Source of the DNA: JAYRWD01 sp041918255 | Lineage (GTDB): Bacteria > Patescibacteriota > Dojkabacteria > B142 > WJKM01 | Assembly (NCBI GenBank): GCA_041918255.1 | Contig: JAYRWD010000019.1 | Span: 1-14,401, forward strand | DNA length: 14,401 nucleotides | Direction of reading: 5' to 3' | Shown: positions 6,895-13,957 of the stretch, one piece after another | Numbering within the stretch: the stretch's first letter is position 1 | How the letters are laid out: the number at the start of each line of letters is the position of its first letter | The notes under the pieces: model-generated | What the model saw: the letters and a program-made list of their open reading frames with translations, nothing else | Told to the model about the DNA's origin: nothing | Databases searched by the model: none | Translations under genes and position numbers: made by a program

Positions 6895-7467
6895 ATGTTA
6901 CAAAATAAAAATATTGTTAAACTCTCACGTGAGCAGCAAAAGGCAATTGCTGAAAAAATTGAACTTACAAACGAAGATTATGAACTTATTTATATTAATT
7001 ATTCTAAACAAATTTTAAGTTTCGTCACATCACGTGTAAAAAGTAAAGAAGATGCCGAAGATCTCACCTCATTAATTTTCGAGCGGGTACTTCACAAACT
7101 AAAAGATTTTCAATGGCAGGATGTCACAATTAGCTCATGGATTTTTAAGATTGCAAGGAACGCAATTATTGATTACTATAGAAAATACTCTGAACGTCGA
7201 AATGATTCTTCAGTTGAGCAAATCGGAGATTTTTTGAGATCTCAAGAAGAAAAAATAGATACTCTAGTTATCAATGATGAAGAAGAAGTTTCTCTATACA
7301 ATTCCATAAGAGAATTATCCGAGTCTGATCAATTTTTGATTTACTATAAATTTTTTGAAGAATTATCCAATAAGGAAATTGCAAAGTTAACAGGTATGAG
7401 CGAGACGAATGTTGGTACTAGATTACACAGATTGCGTACCAAACTTAAAAAATTAATAAACAAGTAA
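6895..7467 (+). CDS. ECF-type RNA polymerase sigma factor (sigma-70 family)
   Basis: 190 residues from the ATG at 6895. A TTG at 6868 in the same frame would overlap the preceding gene and add nine residues; the ATG is preferred. Region 2 (about residues 33-102) binds core polymerase and the -10 element: YSKQILSFVTSRVKSKEDAEDLTSLIFERVL, then SSWIFKIARNAIIDYYRK. Region 4 (about 135-188) carries the helix-turn-helix NKEIAKLTGMSETNVGTRLHRLRTKL that reads the -35 element. Regions 1 and 3 are missing, as in group 4 (ECF) sigma factors. It sits between the MurF-like and MurE-like genes, only 2 nt before the latter, so it is surely co-transcribed with cell-wall genes. No anti-sigma factor with a membrane segment is adjacent. 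Control of envelope genes, perhaps its own operon, is inference. Confidence 0.9.
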   Translation: MLQNKNIVKLSREQQKAIAEKIELTNEDYELIYINYSKQILSFVTSRVKSKEDAEDLTSLIFERVLHKLKDFQWQDVTISSWIFKIARNAIIDYYRKYSERRNDSSVEQIGDFLRSQEEKIDTLVINDEEEVSLYNSIRELSESDQFLIYYKFFEELSNKEIAKLTGMSETNVGTRLHRLRTKLKKLINK

Positions 7468-7469
7468 GT

Positions 7470-8813
7470 ATGTTTAAACTTCAGAGTTTAAAAAATTTTT
7501 TACATTTAATTCAATCCTTGTTAGCGAACATTTATTATCGTTTCCCGGCAAGAGGTTTAGTTTGTATTGGGGTTACTGGCACCGATGGTAAGACCACAAC
7601 GGCAGAGATGATATTTCACATTTTTTCTCAGAACAAAATTAAGTGTGGTTTAATATCGACAGTTGGTGGAAAGTATGGTGAAAAAGTTATTGACACTGGT
7701 TTACATATTACTACACCAGACCCGTGGCAGTTACCCTTTCTTTTAAAAAAAATGAAAGGTAATGATGTAACCCACGTAGTTATTGAGTCAACTTCTTCGG
7801 GTTTGGATCAGAATAGATTATTTTGTATTAAATTTGATGTTTCGGTCATAACGCATATAGGGGTTGATCATCTTGACTATCATGGAAACTGGATAAATTA
7901 TGCTCGTGCAAAATTTAGAATTATTTTGAAAACAATAAATAATGGATTAGTTGTTTTGAACAAAGATCATGAAAGCTCAGTTTGGTTGGAAAACGAATTA
8001 AAAAAATTTCATAAAATTCCTGAAATTGCTTGGTTTTCTAAAAATGAATTGTCTGGAACAAATTCAAGTATTCATGGTATTCGTTTTGAATACAAGAAAC
8101 AAATATTTGAGGTTCCAATAATCGGTGATTATAATTTTGAGAATGCTTTAGCTGCAATCAAAGCAAGTGAAAACTTTTTCACGCTAGATAAAATCAGTCG
8201 GGCTCTTGCTTCATTCAAAGCACCATCCGGTCGAATGGAAATTATTCAAACGAAACCATTTTCAATTATTGTAGATTTTGCCCATACTGCTGATAGTTTA
8301 GATAAGGCGCTGAAGTCTATAACAAAATTAAAACTAAGTAAAAATTCTCGATTAATATGCGTATTCGGTTGTGCTGGTCAGAGAGATGTGAATCGTAGAG
8401 AAATGGGTCGTGTTAGTTCTGAGTTGGCAGATGTAACTATAGTTACACTTGAAGACCCTCGCGACGAGGATATTGCAATCATTAATGACGAAATCTTAGA
8501 TCATATGTCCCAAGCATTACAGGACATAGCGGAAAGATTTGCTTCGCATGAAGATTTTATGAAATTTATCAATCAATTCAATCAAAACCATATGGTGGTT
8601 GATGCCAAACAGGTATTTATATTTGATTACGCAACTTTGGATAATCGATACGACGCAATCAAATTAGCTTTGCGAATTGCTCATGATGATGATATTGTAT
8701 TTATAACTGGAAAAGGTCACGAACAAAGTTTGGCTTTTGGAAATCCAGTGATGGAACACCCATATAGCGATCAAGGAGCTGTTCGTAAAATTTTAGATAG
8801 TAGTTTAAACTAG
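7470..8813 (+). CDS. murE: MurE-like UDP-N-acetylmuramyl-tripeptide synthetase lacking the N-terminal domain
   Basis: Adds the third amino acid to UDP-MurNAc-L-Ala-D-Glu using ATP in the cytoplasm. The P-loop GVTGTDGKTTT lies at residues 34-44 (K41), whereas it is near residue 110 in E. coli MurE, so the N-terminal UDP-binding domain is replaced by about 30 residues. Other motifs are HITTPDP (79-85), E106 in VIESTSSGL, HIGVDHLDYHG (129-139), K148 in YARAKF (the lysine expected to be carbamylated), GDYNFENALAAI (219-230), PSGRMEII, VDFAHTADSLDKAL (268-281) and GKGHEQ (414-419). The amino-acid selectivity loop reads EDPR (328-331) in place of the DNPR of DAP-adding enzymes, keeping the Arg, so meso-DAP is possible but unproven. 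The C-terminal domain is slightly expanded (about residues 340-400). ATG at 7470, 2 nt after the sigma gene. Confidence 0.88.
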   Translation: MFKLQSLKNFLHLIQSLLANIYYRFPARGLVCIGVTGTDGKTTTAEMIFHIFSQNKIKCGLISTVGGKYGEKVIDTGLHITTPDPWQLPFLLKKMKGNDVTHVVIESTSSGLDQNRLFCIKFDVSVITHIGVDHLDYHGNWINYARAKFRIILKTINNGLVVLNKDHESSVWLENELKKFHKIPEIAWFSKNELSGTNSSIHGIRFEYKKQIFEVPIIGDYNFENALAAIKASENFFTLDKISRALASFKAPSGRMEIIQTKPFSIIVDFAHTADSLDKALKSITKLKLSKNSRLICVFGCAGQRDVNRREMGRVSSELADVTIVTLEDPRDEDIAIINDEILDHMSQALQDIAERFASHEDFMKFINQFNQNHMVVDAKQVFIFDYATLDNRYDAIKLALRIAHDDDIVFITGKGHEQSLAFGNPVMEHPYSDQGAVRKILDSSLN

Positions 8814-8829
8814 AATTGAATGTTGAGAT

Positions 8830-8835
8830 TATAAT
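8830..8835 (+). promoter_or_regulatory. Possible internal -10 box before transaldolase
   Basis: A perfect TATAAT lies in the 40-nt gap after the MurE-like gene, 18 nt before the transaldolase ATG at 8854. No -35 box at standard spacing is visible. It could separate expression of the two pentose phosphate genes from the cell-wall part of the operon. Confidence 0.33.
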
Positions 8836-8853
8836 ATTTATTATTTTAAAAAA

Positions 8854-9510
8854 ATGTTATTTTTTATTGATTCAGCAAATCCTGATGAAGTCTCTAAAGC
8901 CTATGCCACAGGGATGATTGATGGTGTAACGACAAACCCTACACTCGCTTCAAGAGCTGGAATACCATATAAAGAAGCAGTCGAAAGGATTCTGAAAGAA
9001 GTAGATGGTCCAGTTAGTTTAGAAGTCCTAAGTACTGATACAGAAGGGATGATTACAGAGGCCAGAAAGTTAGTGACTTTGGGTTCAAATGTTGTTGTGA
9101 AGTTGCCTATGGGCATAGAGGGCATTAGAGCTGCACAGATATTAAAAAACGAGGATGTAAAAATAAATATGACTCTTGTATTTTCTTCCGCTCAGGCATT
9201 GTTGTGCGCAAAAGCAAAAGTTGATTATGTAAGCCCGTTTATTGGAAGATTGGACGATCTTTGCCTAGAAGGGCTAGATCTAATAGCAGAAATTCGTGAT
9301 ATTTTTGATAATTATCAGTTTAGTACAAAGATTTTGACGGCCTCAGTGAGATCTCCTTTACATGTTTCGCAAGTAGCCTCTTTAGGATCAGATGTAGCAA
9401 CTTTACCACCAGAAATTTTTTGGAAATTGTTTAAACATCCTTTAACTGACATTGGCCTTAGTAATTTTTTAAAGGATTTTGAAGAGGCTGGGGTAACTCC
9501 TCTAGTTTAG
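8854..9510 (+). CDS. tal: Transaldolase (short, MipB/TalC-type fold)
   Basis: 218 residues, the size of the short transaldolase/fructose-6-phosphate aldolase subfamily (about 215-220). MLFFIDSANPDEV opens the first strand of the TIM barrel; TTNPTLAS (26-33) is the phosphate-side signature; K83 in VVVKLPMGIEG is the Schiff-base lysine; INMTLVFSSAQALL (104-117) and YVSPFIGRLDD (125-135) follow, then TKILTASVRS. F129 occupies the position that is Tyr131 in E. coli fructose-6-phosphate aldolase and Phe178 in TalB. Phe at this site goes with transaldolase activity, so dihydroxyacetone transfer between sugar phosphates is favoured over aldolase. It acts in the cytoplasmic non-oxidative pentose phosphate pathway. 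It is followed by rpiB after 17 nt, which supports that role. Confidence 0.93.
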   Translation: MLFFIDSANPDEVSKAYATGMIDGVTTNPTLASRAGIPYKEAVERILKEVDGPVSLEVLSTDTEGMITEARKLVTLGSNVVVKLPMGIEGIRAAQILKNEDVKINMTLVFSSAQALLCAKAKVDYVSPFIGRLDDLCLEGLDLIAEIRDIFDNYQFSTKILTASVRSPLHVSQVASLGSDVATLPPEIFWKLFKHPLTDIGLSNFLKDFEEAGVTPLV

Positions 9511-9527
9511 ATCAGGTTTATTTAGTT

Positions 9528-9974
9528 ATGAAAATTGCTATCGGTGCCGATCATCGAGGATTTGCTTTAAAAGAAGAAGTTGTAACATTTTTGAAAGCGC
9601 AAGGGCATGAGGTTGTTGACAAGGGTGCTTACGAGCTTGATCCGCTCGATGATTATCCACTTTTCGCTTTTGCTGTTGCCAAAGTTGTTGCTAACCAGCA
9701 AGCCGAACGAGGAATATTGATTTGTGGAAGTTCGATTGGTGTAACAGTTGCTGCGAATAAAATCGATGGTATCATATCAAGTAATCCCAGGACTATAGAA
9801 GAAGCTCAAGAAGATAGACAACATCACAATTCGAACATATTGGCGCTTTCTTCAGAACACGTTAGTTTAGTGGAAGCTAAGGATATTATTAATGTCTGGC
9901 TCGAAACCGAATTTCTCGGGGGGAAATATCAAAGGCGTCTTGATGAAATTAAAGAATTCGAAAAAAACAATTAG
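9528..9974 (+). CDS. rpiB: Ribose-5-phosphate isomerase B
   Basis: Interconverts ribose-5-phosphate and ribulose-5-phosphate in the cytoplasm. The 148-residue length is typical of RpiB/LacAB enzymes. Signatures are MKIAIGADHRGFALK at the N-terminus (D8, H9), GILICGSSIGVTVAANK with catalytic C66, and the RQHHNSNILAL stretch with H99 aligned to the conserved active-site His. YQRRLDEI near the end gives the phosphate-contacting Arg. The segment after AANK (IDGIISSNPRT) departs from the common GIRAAL pattern, so one Arg often present is missing. Together with transaldolase it would make ribose-5-phosphate from glycolytic sugar phosphates without the oxidative branch. It is the last gene of the plus-strand operon, ending 6 nt from the stop of the convergent GH15 gene, so no separate terminator region exists. 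Confidence 0.95.
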   Translation: MKIAIGADHRGFALKEEVVTFLKAQGHEVVDKGAYELDPLDDYPLFAFAVAKVVANQQAERGILICGSSIGVTVAANKIDGIISSNPRTIEEAQEDRQHHNSNILALSSEHVSLVEAKDIINVWLETEFLGGKYQRRLDEIKEFEKNN

Positions 9975-9980
9975 TCTTAA

Positions 9981-12026
9981 CTAATAACTCCTATCCGCAA
10001 GCATATTGATGGTTCGAATAAATTCAACGTGACTCCATGTTAAGGGCTTCATCGATAGACCATATCCGAAGTGTGGATGAGCTTGTTCTGACATTAGTCC
10101 TGTGAGATCAGCATGGTTTAGAACCCAATATAAATATTCTTTGGCACCTTGATAGTTTTTCATCGAGATAAGATACTGTGCTATCCACATCGTCGATATA
10201 AACCAAGGATTTCCTGGTAGTGATTTGTCAATTTCGTTATATTTATCATTCTCCTTCCTAGCAATGCCTTTTATTTCGGTTTGTACTGATAATTTCTCAA
10301 TCATTGAATTCATAGTATTTATAACCCTTGGATCATCCGGTTTCAAAACACCAAATAACCAAATAGCATATAGAGATGAATCCATTGCGTCGTCTAATTC
10401 AGGTTTCCTGTCAGCCTTGATTAACATTCGGCTTAAAAAGCGACCTAATACAGGAGAATATAAATGAAGTAGAATTGCTTCTTTAACTTCATCAGCAAAG
10501 CGGCTTATCATTTTTGCGTAATCACTTTTGTGAACAGCTTCTGCAAGCTTCGCACCAGCTACTAGAGCAGCGTATACAGTACAACAAGTGTAAGTGGAAA
10601 TACAGCGTTCAGTTTCCCAGATATCATAAGATGGACGTGGTAATTTCGTACCTGCTAGAAATGAATCAGCAATATTTTTAATTCCACATTTAAAACCCGA
10701 GGCATACTCTTCTATGGTTTCCGGGGGATAATCAAACGTATAACGGTAGTTTGCAAGGAAGTTGATCATTGGAAATACAAAATCAGCCCAATTATGCCTA
10801 ACAAAATCATAATCATTAAATTGATCGCAATATTTTTTTACGGCAATAAGTGTAAGTGCTGTTTGATCTTCCTGAATAGGTAGTTGATAATTACCACAAT
10901 CATCTATCCAAGGTTGCCAGCTACTAGCTAGGGCAGAAAATTCGTCTGCTGCAGGATAATATTTATGGAGAAAGTAACCTTCGGGTGAAAGAACTTTTTT
11001 CGCAAATAGCAAATACTTTTTTGCTAGATCTTGGTATCCACACTCTGTCAATGTCATACATGCGTAGGCTGCGTCTCGTGGCCAGACATATGAATAATTA
11101 TCCTTACCCTCGGCCTTCAAATATTGACCGTCGTTTGCTGCAAGGATTCCACCACTGTTATCAATCTGTGTTCTCAAAACAAGTAATGAACGTGTATAAA
11201 GCGTTTGAATTTTGTCGGCAAGGTCAGGATAGATTTTAGCTGACCCATTCAGTAGTGGCGTTCTTAGATCTAACCAATCACGCCAGTAATTTACTGTTGT
11301 CTCTTCTTCAAGATCTTTTGTAGTCAACACAATTTTTTTATGGATTTCTTCAATTTCTTTTAGATTTCTACATCCGGTTACGATTAAATCTCCTGACGCT
11401 TCGCTTAAAGGATCAAGTCGATATTTAAAAGAAACGCACGAATTCACGCTACCATTACTGATTGGATTAAATTTCAATTCACCAGTGAAGATATCTGGAT
11501 AAGCTCCTTGATTTTCATTATCCTTTCGCGCAGCGCAAGAAAATTGATATAGTTCTTTCGAGCTTCCGATCGAAATATATCTACTGATTTTATAATGTAC
11601 CAAACATTTAGCTGGTGGATACCAGATAGCTGTATCGCCAAAATCGTTTCCATATAAAGCAAAATTATTTTGAAAATATACAAATATTTCTGATGGGGAT
11701 TGGGAAAGATTTTTGATAAGAAACTTACGAATGTAAACATTTAGTTCGGGAAGTACATAGTCGTAAATTACTAACTCTACGTGGTATTTTTTGTGATGAA
11801 GGGTGGAATACCCTACCAATGTATTTTCTAAATATTTGATATTTATATCCCAATCATTACTATTGATCTCGGATAATTCCCCATTTATGCGTAAAAAGAA
11901 TTTATTTATATAAGGACCTAGATGATTTTCCTGACCTACCCGGGGAAAATAAAAATCGCATAACTGTAGATTCTCATCAATGTTAATTAATAAATTTCCA
12001 TTTCCAAGTACAAGTGAGGTTGACAT
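9981..12026 (-). CDS. Glycoside hydrolase family 15 glucoamylase-type enzyme
   Basis: Predicted to hydrolyse alpha-glucosidic linkages from non-reducing ends, releasing glucose. At 681 residues it has the bacterial/archaeal GH15 plan: an N-terminal beta-sandwich (about 1-245) and an (alpha/alpha)6 barrel (about 265-681). Barrel motifs are GGILAANDG (292-300), YSYVWPRDAAYA (311-322), QEDQTALTL (385-393), YDIWETE (467-473) and TWSHVEFIRT (663-672). E471 in the DIWE motif is the expected general acid and E668 in WSHVEF the expected general base, so both catalytic residues are present. No signal peptide is seen (MSTSLVLGNGNLLINID), so action on internal glycogen is likely. The start is ATG at 12026. 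It is the last gene of a minus-strand operon, 21 nt after the debranching enzyme. Exact substrate (maltodextrin, isomaltose-type or trehalose) is not decided by sequence. Confidence 0.92.
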   Translation of the reverse strand: MSTSLVLGNGNLLINIDENLQLCDFYFPRVGQENHLGPYINKFFLRINGELSEINSNDWDINIKYLENTLVGYSTLHHKKYHVELVIYDYVLPELNVYIRKFLIKNLSQSPSEIFVYFQNNFALYGNDFGDTAIWYPPAKCLVHYKISRYISIGSSKELYQFSCAARKDNENQGAYPDIFTGELKFNPISNGSVNSCVSFKYRLDPLSEASGDLIVTGCRNLKEIEEIHKKIVLTTKDLEEETTVNYWRDWLDLRTPLLNGSAKIYPDLADKIQTLYTRSLLVLRTQIDNSGGILAANDGQYLKAEGKDNYSYVWPRDAAYACMTLTECGYQDLAKKYLLFAKKVLSPEGYFLHKYYPAADEFSALASSWQPWIDDCGNYQLPIQEDQTALTLIAVKKYCDQFNDYDFVRHNWADFVFPMINFLANYRYTFDYPPETIEEYASGFKCGIKNIADSFLAGTKLPRPSYDIWETERCISTYTCCTVYAALVAGAKLAEAVHKSDYAKMISRFADEVKEAILLHLYSPVLGRFLSRMLIKADRKPELDDAMDSSLYAIWLFGVLKPDDPRVINTMNSMIEKLSVQTEIKGIARKENDKYNEIDKSLPGNPWFISTMWIAQYLISMKNYQGAKEYLYWVLNHADLTGLMSEQAHPHFGYGLSMKPLTWSHVEFIRTINMLADRSY

Positions 12027-12047
12027 TTAGCTTTTATGTTTTTTTAT

Positions 12048-13940
12048 CTAAAATATAGCTTCCATAATTTCAATTAGCAAACCGTAGTTCCAAGCTTGCA
12101 GGAGGCATCCATTAGGTTCTAAATCCTTTGGAGAGAATACCTCAGGTAAATAGCTCAATTTTTTTTCTTTACAAACATTTCCAAATACTTCGAGTTTATT
12201 ATAAATGTATTTTTTGCTGTCCGCATTCGAACCGTAAATATTTAAATAAGATTTTAAGAAAATAAATAGAAGCCATGGCCAAATTGTTCCGTTGTGATAA
12301 GCTATATCTCTTTCCTTTTGTGTTCCTGTGTACTCTTTTTCAAAATCTGGATCATCCTTAGCTAGTGTCATTAAACCAGCTGATGTCCAAAGCACTTTTT
12401 CCACCTTTGTAAGAATAGATTTGGATAGCTCCGAATCACAAATCTGAAATGGAAGACTAAATCCTAGCATTTGATTCGGACGAAATTTCCAATTAGTTTC
12501 ATTTTCATTTACAAAATCAGCAAAATACTGTTTATCCTCCGACCAAAATATTGAAATAAAAGCCATAGGTAATTGTTTAGTAATTAATTCAAGTAAAGGG
12601 TCTTCAGGTATTTTGAGCATTTTCGACATGGATCGGTAAGCCATCACAGTGTTGTACCATAGAAACTGTATTTCAACAGCGTATCCGTACCTTGGAGTGA
12701 TAGGTTTGGAGTCAATCTGCGCGTCCATCCAGGTCAAATTAGTAGTTGGATTTCCACAATAAATTAGACCATTCGGATGCATATTTATATTGTTGTCGGT
12801 ACCTGCGATATAGTGGAAAATAATATTTGTAAGATTGCCCCAAATAGCCTTTAATGTATTGATATCCGAAGTTTTGTTTAAATACTCATAAGCAGCCAGA
12901 ACAAACCAAAGTGAACCATCTGCTGAGTTAAACGTATTGATGCCTCTTTGATTTGGAAGTAGTCCGTTTTTTTCAAATTTTGCCCAAGTGATGAGTACAT
13001 TTTTTGCTAATTCGTATTTATCTAACCATCTATTCAAAAGGAGCCCTTTGAATGAAATAAAAGTATCTCGCGACCAGTCTGAAAACCAGTGGTATCCTGC
13101 GTTTATTGTTGTAAGTTGAGAATTGTGAATTATAAAGTGACGTGAACCTGTTTCCAGAATTTTAGTAAGATATGAAAGTCTTTGTACTTTGTTTTGGTTA
13201 GTAACTGCAAAATTATAGTTTCTTCCGGAAATTTCATTTTTTTTCTGGTCATTGATGGAAATTATCTCGAAACTTAATGTAATATGAGAGTTACCTTTTG
13301 GAATATCAGCTTTTGCTAAGATTGGTACAGCAAGATTTTCATTTGAAGCATATCCTCGTAATTCCTCCTGAGGGTAAAAAAAATCGTAGTAAGTTTCATC
13401 TATTCGTTTAAACTTAAAGTCCAAACTAGAAATAATTAAATCATATTCGTTGCTAATTTGTAGAATAACTTTATTTTCCAAAAAAGTTATATTTGATAAA
13501 AATAATCCTGATTCTGTAGTCAGGCCATGTACGTTGCGAAATGAAAGCATTGGTTTTATCGTCAAATTGCCTGTCTTGGTCAAATTAAACTTATAACTGA
13601 CTTTTAATAGATTGCTCAATTCGTCAAGCTCGACGGTCTTACTTAGAGAGTTTGTATCGGTATTATAATCAACTGTAACGCTTTCAAATCCAATCTTTTT
13701 ATCAACTATAGGCATCGATGTATCGGGGTGTAGCTTGTGATCACAAAACCAATTTCCCGAAAGATATTGAATTGAATCTCCTAAAGTTAGTTTTTCCTCC
13801 AGTCGATTTAAAATTACTTTGCGTCCTAAATTTTCGTCCGCTATGACTAGTAAGCCGTGATATTTTCGAGTATTATTCGAGAAGAAAGTACTGGAGCAAT
13901 AGCTTCCGAACGTATTTGTAAGGATATATTCATCGGGCAT
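12048..13940 (-). CDS. Glycogen debranching enzyme, amylo-alpha-1,6-glucosidase (GH133 type)
   Basis: Predicted to remove alpha-1,6-linked branch stubs from glycogen limit dextrin. The 630 residues fit the bacterial/archaeal GDE family. The N-terminal GDE_N domain shows YILTNTFGSY (5-14) and NTRKYHGLLV (23-32), the usual opening of this family, followed by NRLEEKL. The C-terminal barrel shows GYHWFSDWSRDTFIS (282-296), where the Asp residues are expected to be catalytic or near-catalytic, then NSADGSLWFVLAAYEY (338-353), NGTIWPWLLF and a C-terminal AWNYGLL. No transferase (GH13) domain is present, so the enzyme is only the glucosidase half of the eukaryotic debrancher. There is no signal peptide. 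ATG at 13940, 17 nt after the upstream GH15 gene and 21 nt before the next, so one operon is likely. Confidence 0.93.
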   Translation of the reverse strand: MPDEYILTNTFGSYCSSTFFSNNTRKYHGLLVIADENLGRKVILNRLEEKLTLGDSIQYLSGNWFCDHKLHPDTSMPIVDKKIGFESVTVDYNTDTNSLSKTVELDELSNLLKVSYKFNLTKTGNLTIKPMLSFRNVHGLTTESGLFLSNITFLENKVILQISNEYDLIISSLDFKFKRIDETYYDFFYPQEELRGYASNENLAVPILAKADIPKGNSHITLSFEIISINDQKKNEISGRNYNFAVTNQNKVQRLSYLTKILETGSRHFIIHNSQLTTINAGYHWFSDWSRDTFISFKGLLLNRWLDKYELAKNVLITWAKFEKNGLLPNQRGINTFNSADGSLWFVLAAYEYLNKTSDINTLKAIWGNLTNIIFHYIAGTDNNINMHPNGLIYCGNPTTNLTWMDAQIDSKPITPRYGYAVEIQFLWYNTVMAYRSMSKMLKIPEDPLLELITKQLPMAFISIFWSEDKQYFADFVNENETNWKFRPNQMLGFSLPFQICDSELSKSILTKVEKVLWTSAGLMTLAKDDPDFEKEYTGTQKERDIAYHNGTIWPWLLFIFLKSYLNIYGSNADSKKYIYNKLEVFGNVCKEKKLSYLPEVFSPKDLEPNGCLLQAWNYGLLIEIMEAIF

Positions 13941-13957
13941 GGGCAGTTGACTTTTAA

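Noticed and set aside
11474..11740. Second minus-strand frame of 88 codons inside the GH15 gene
   Set aside because: It overlaps the GH15 N-terminal domain in another frame of the same strand, and the GH15 frame is intact with family motifs on both sides, so it is not a frameshift remnant.
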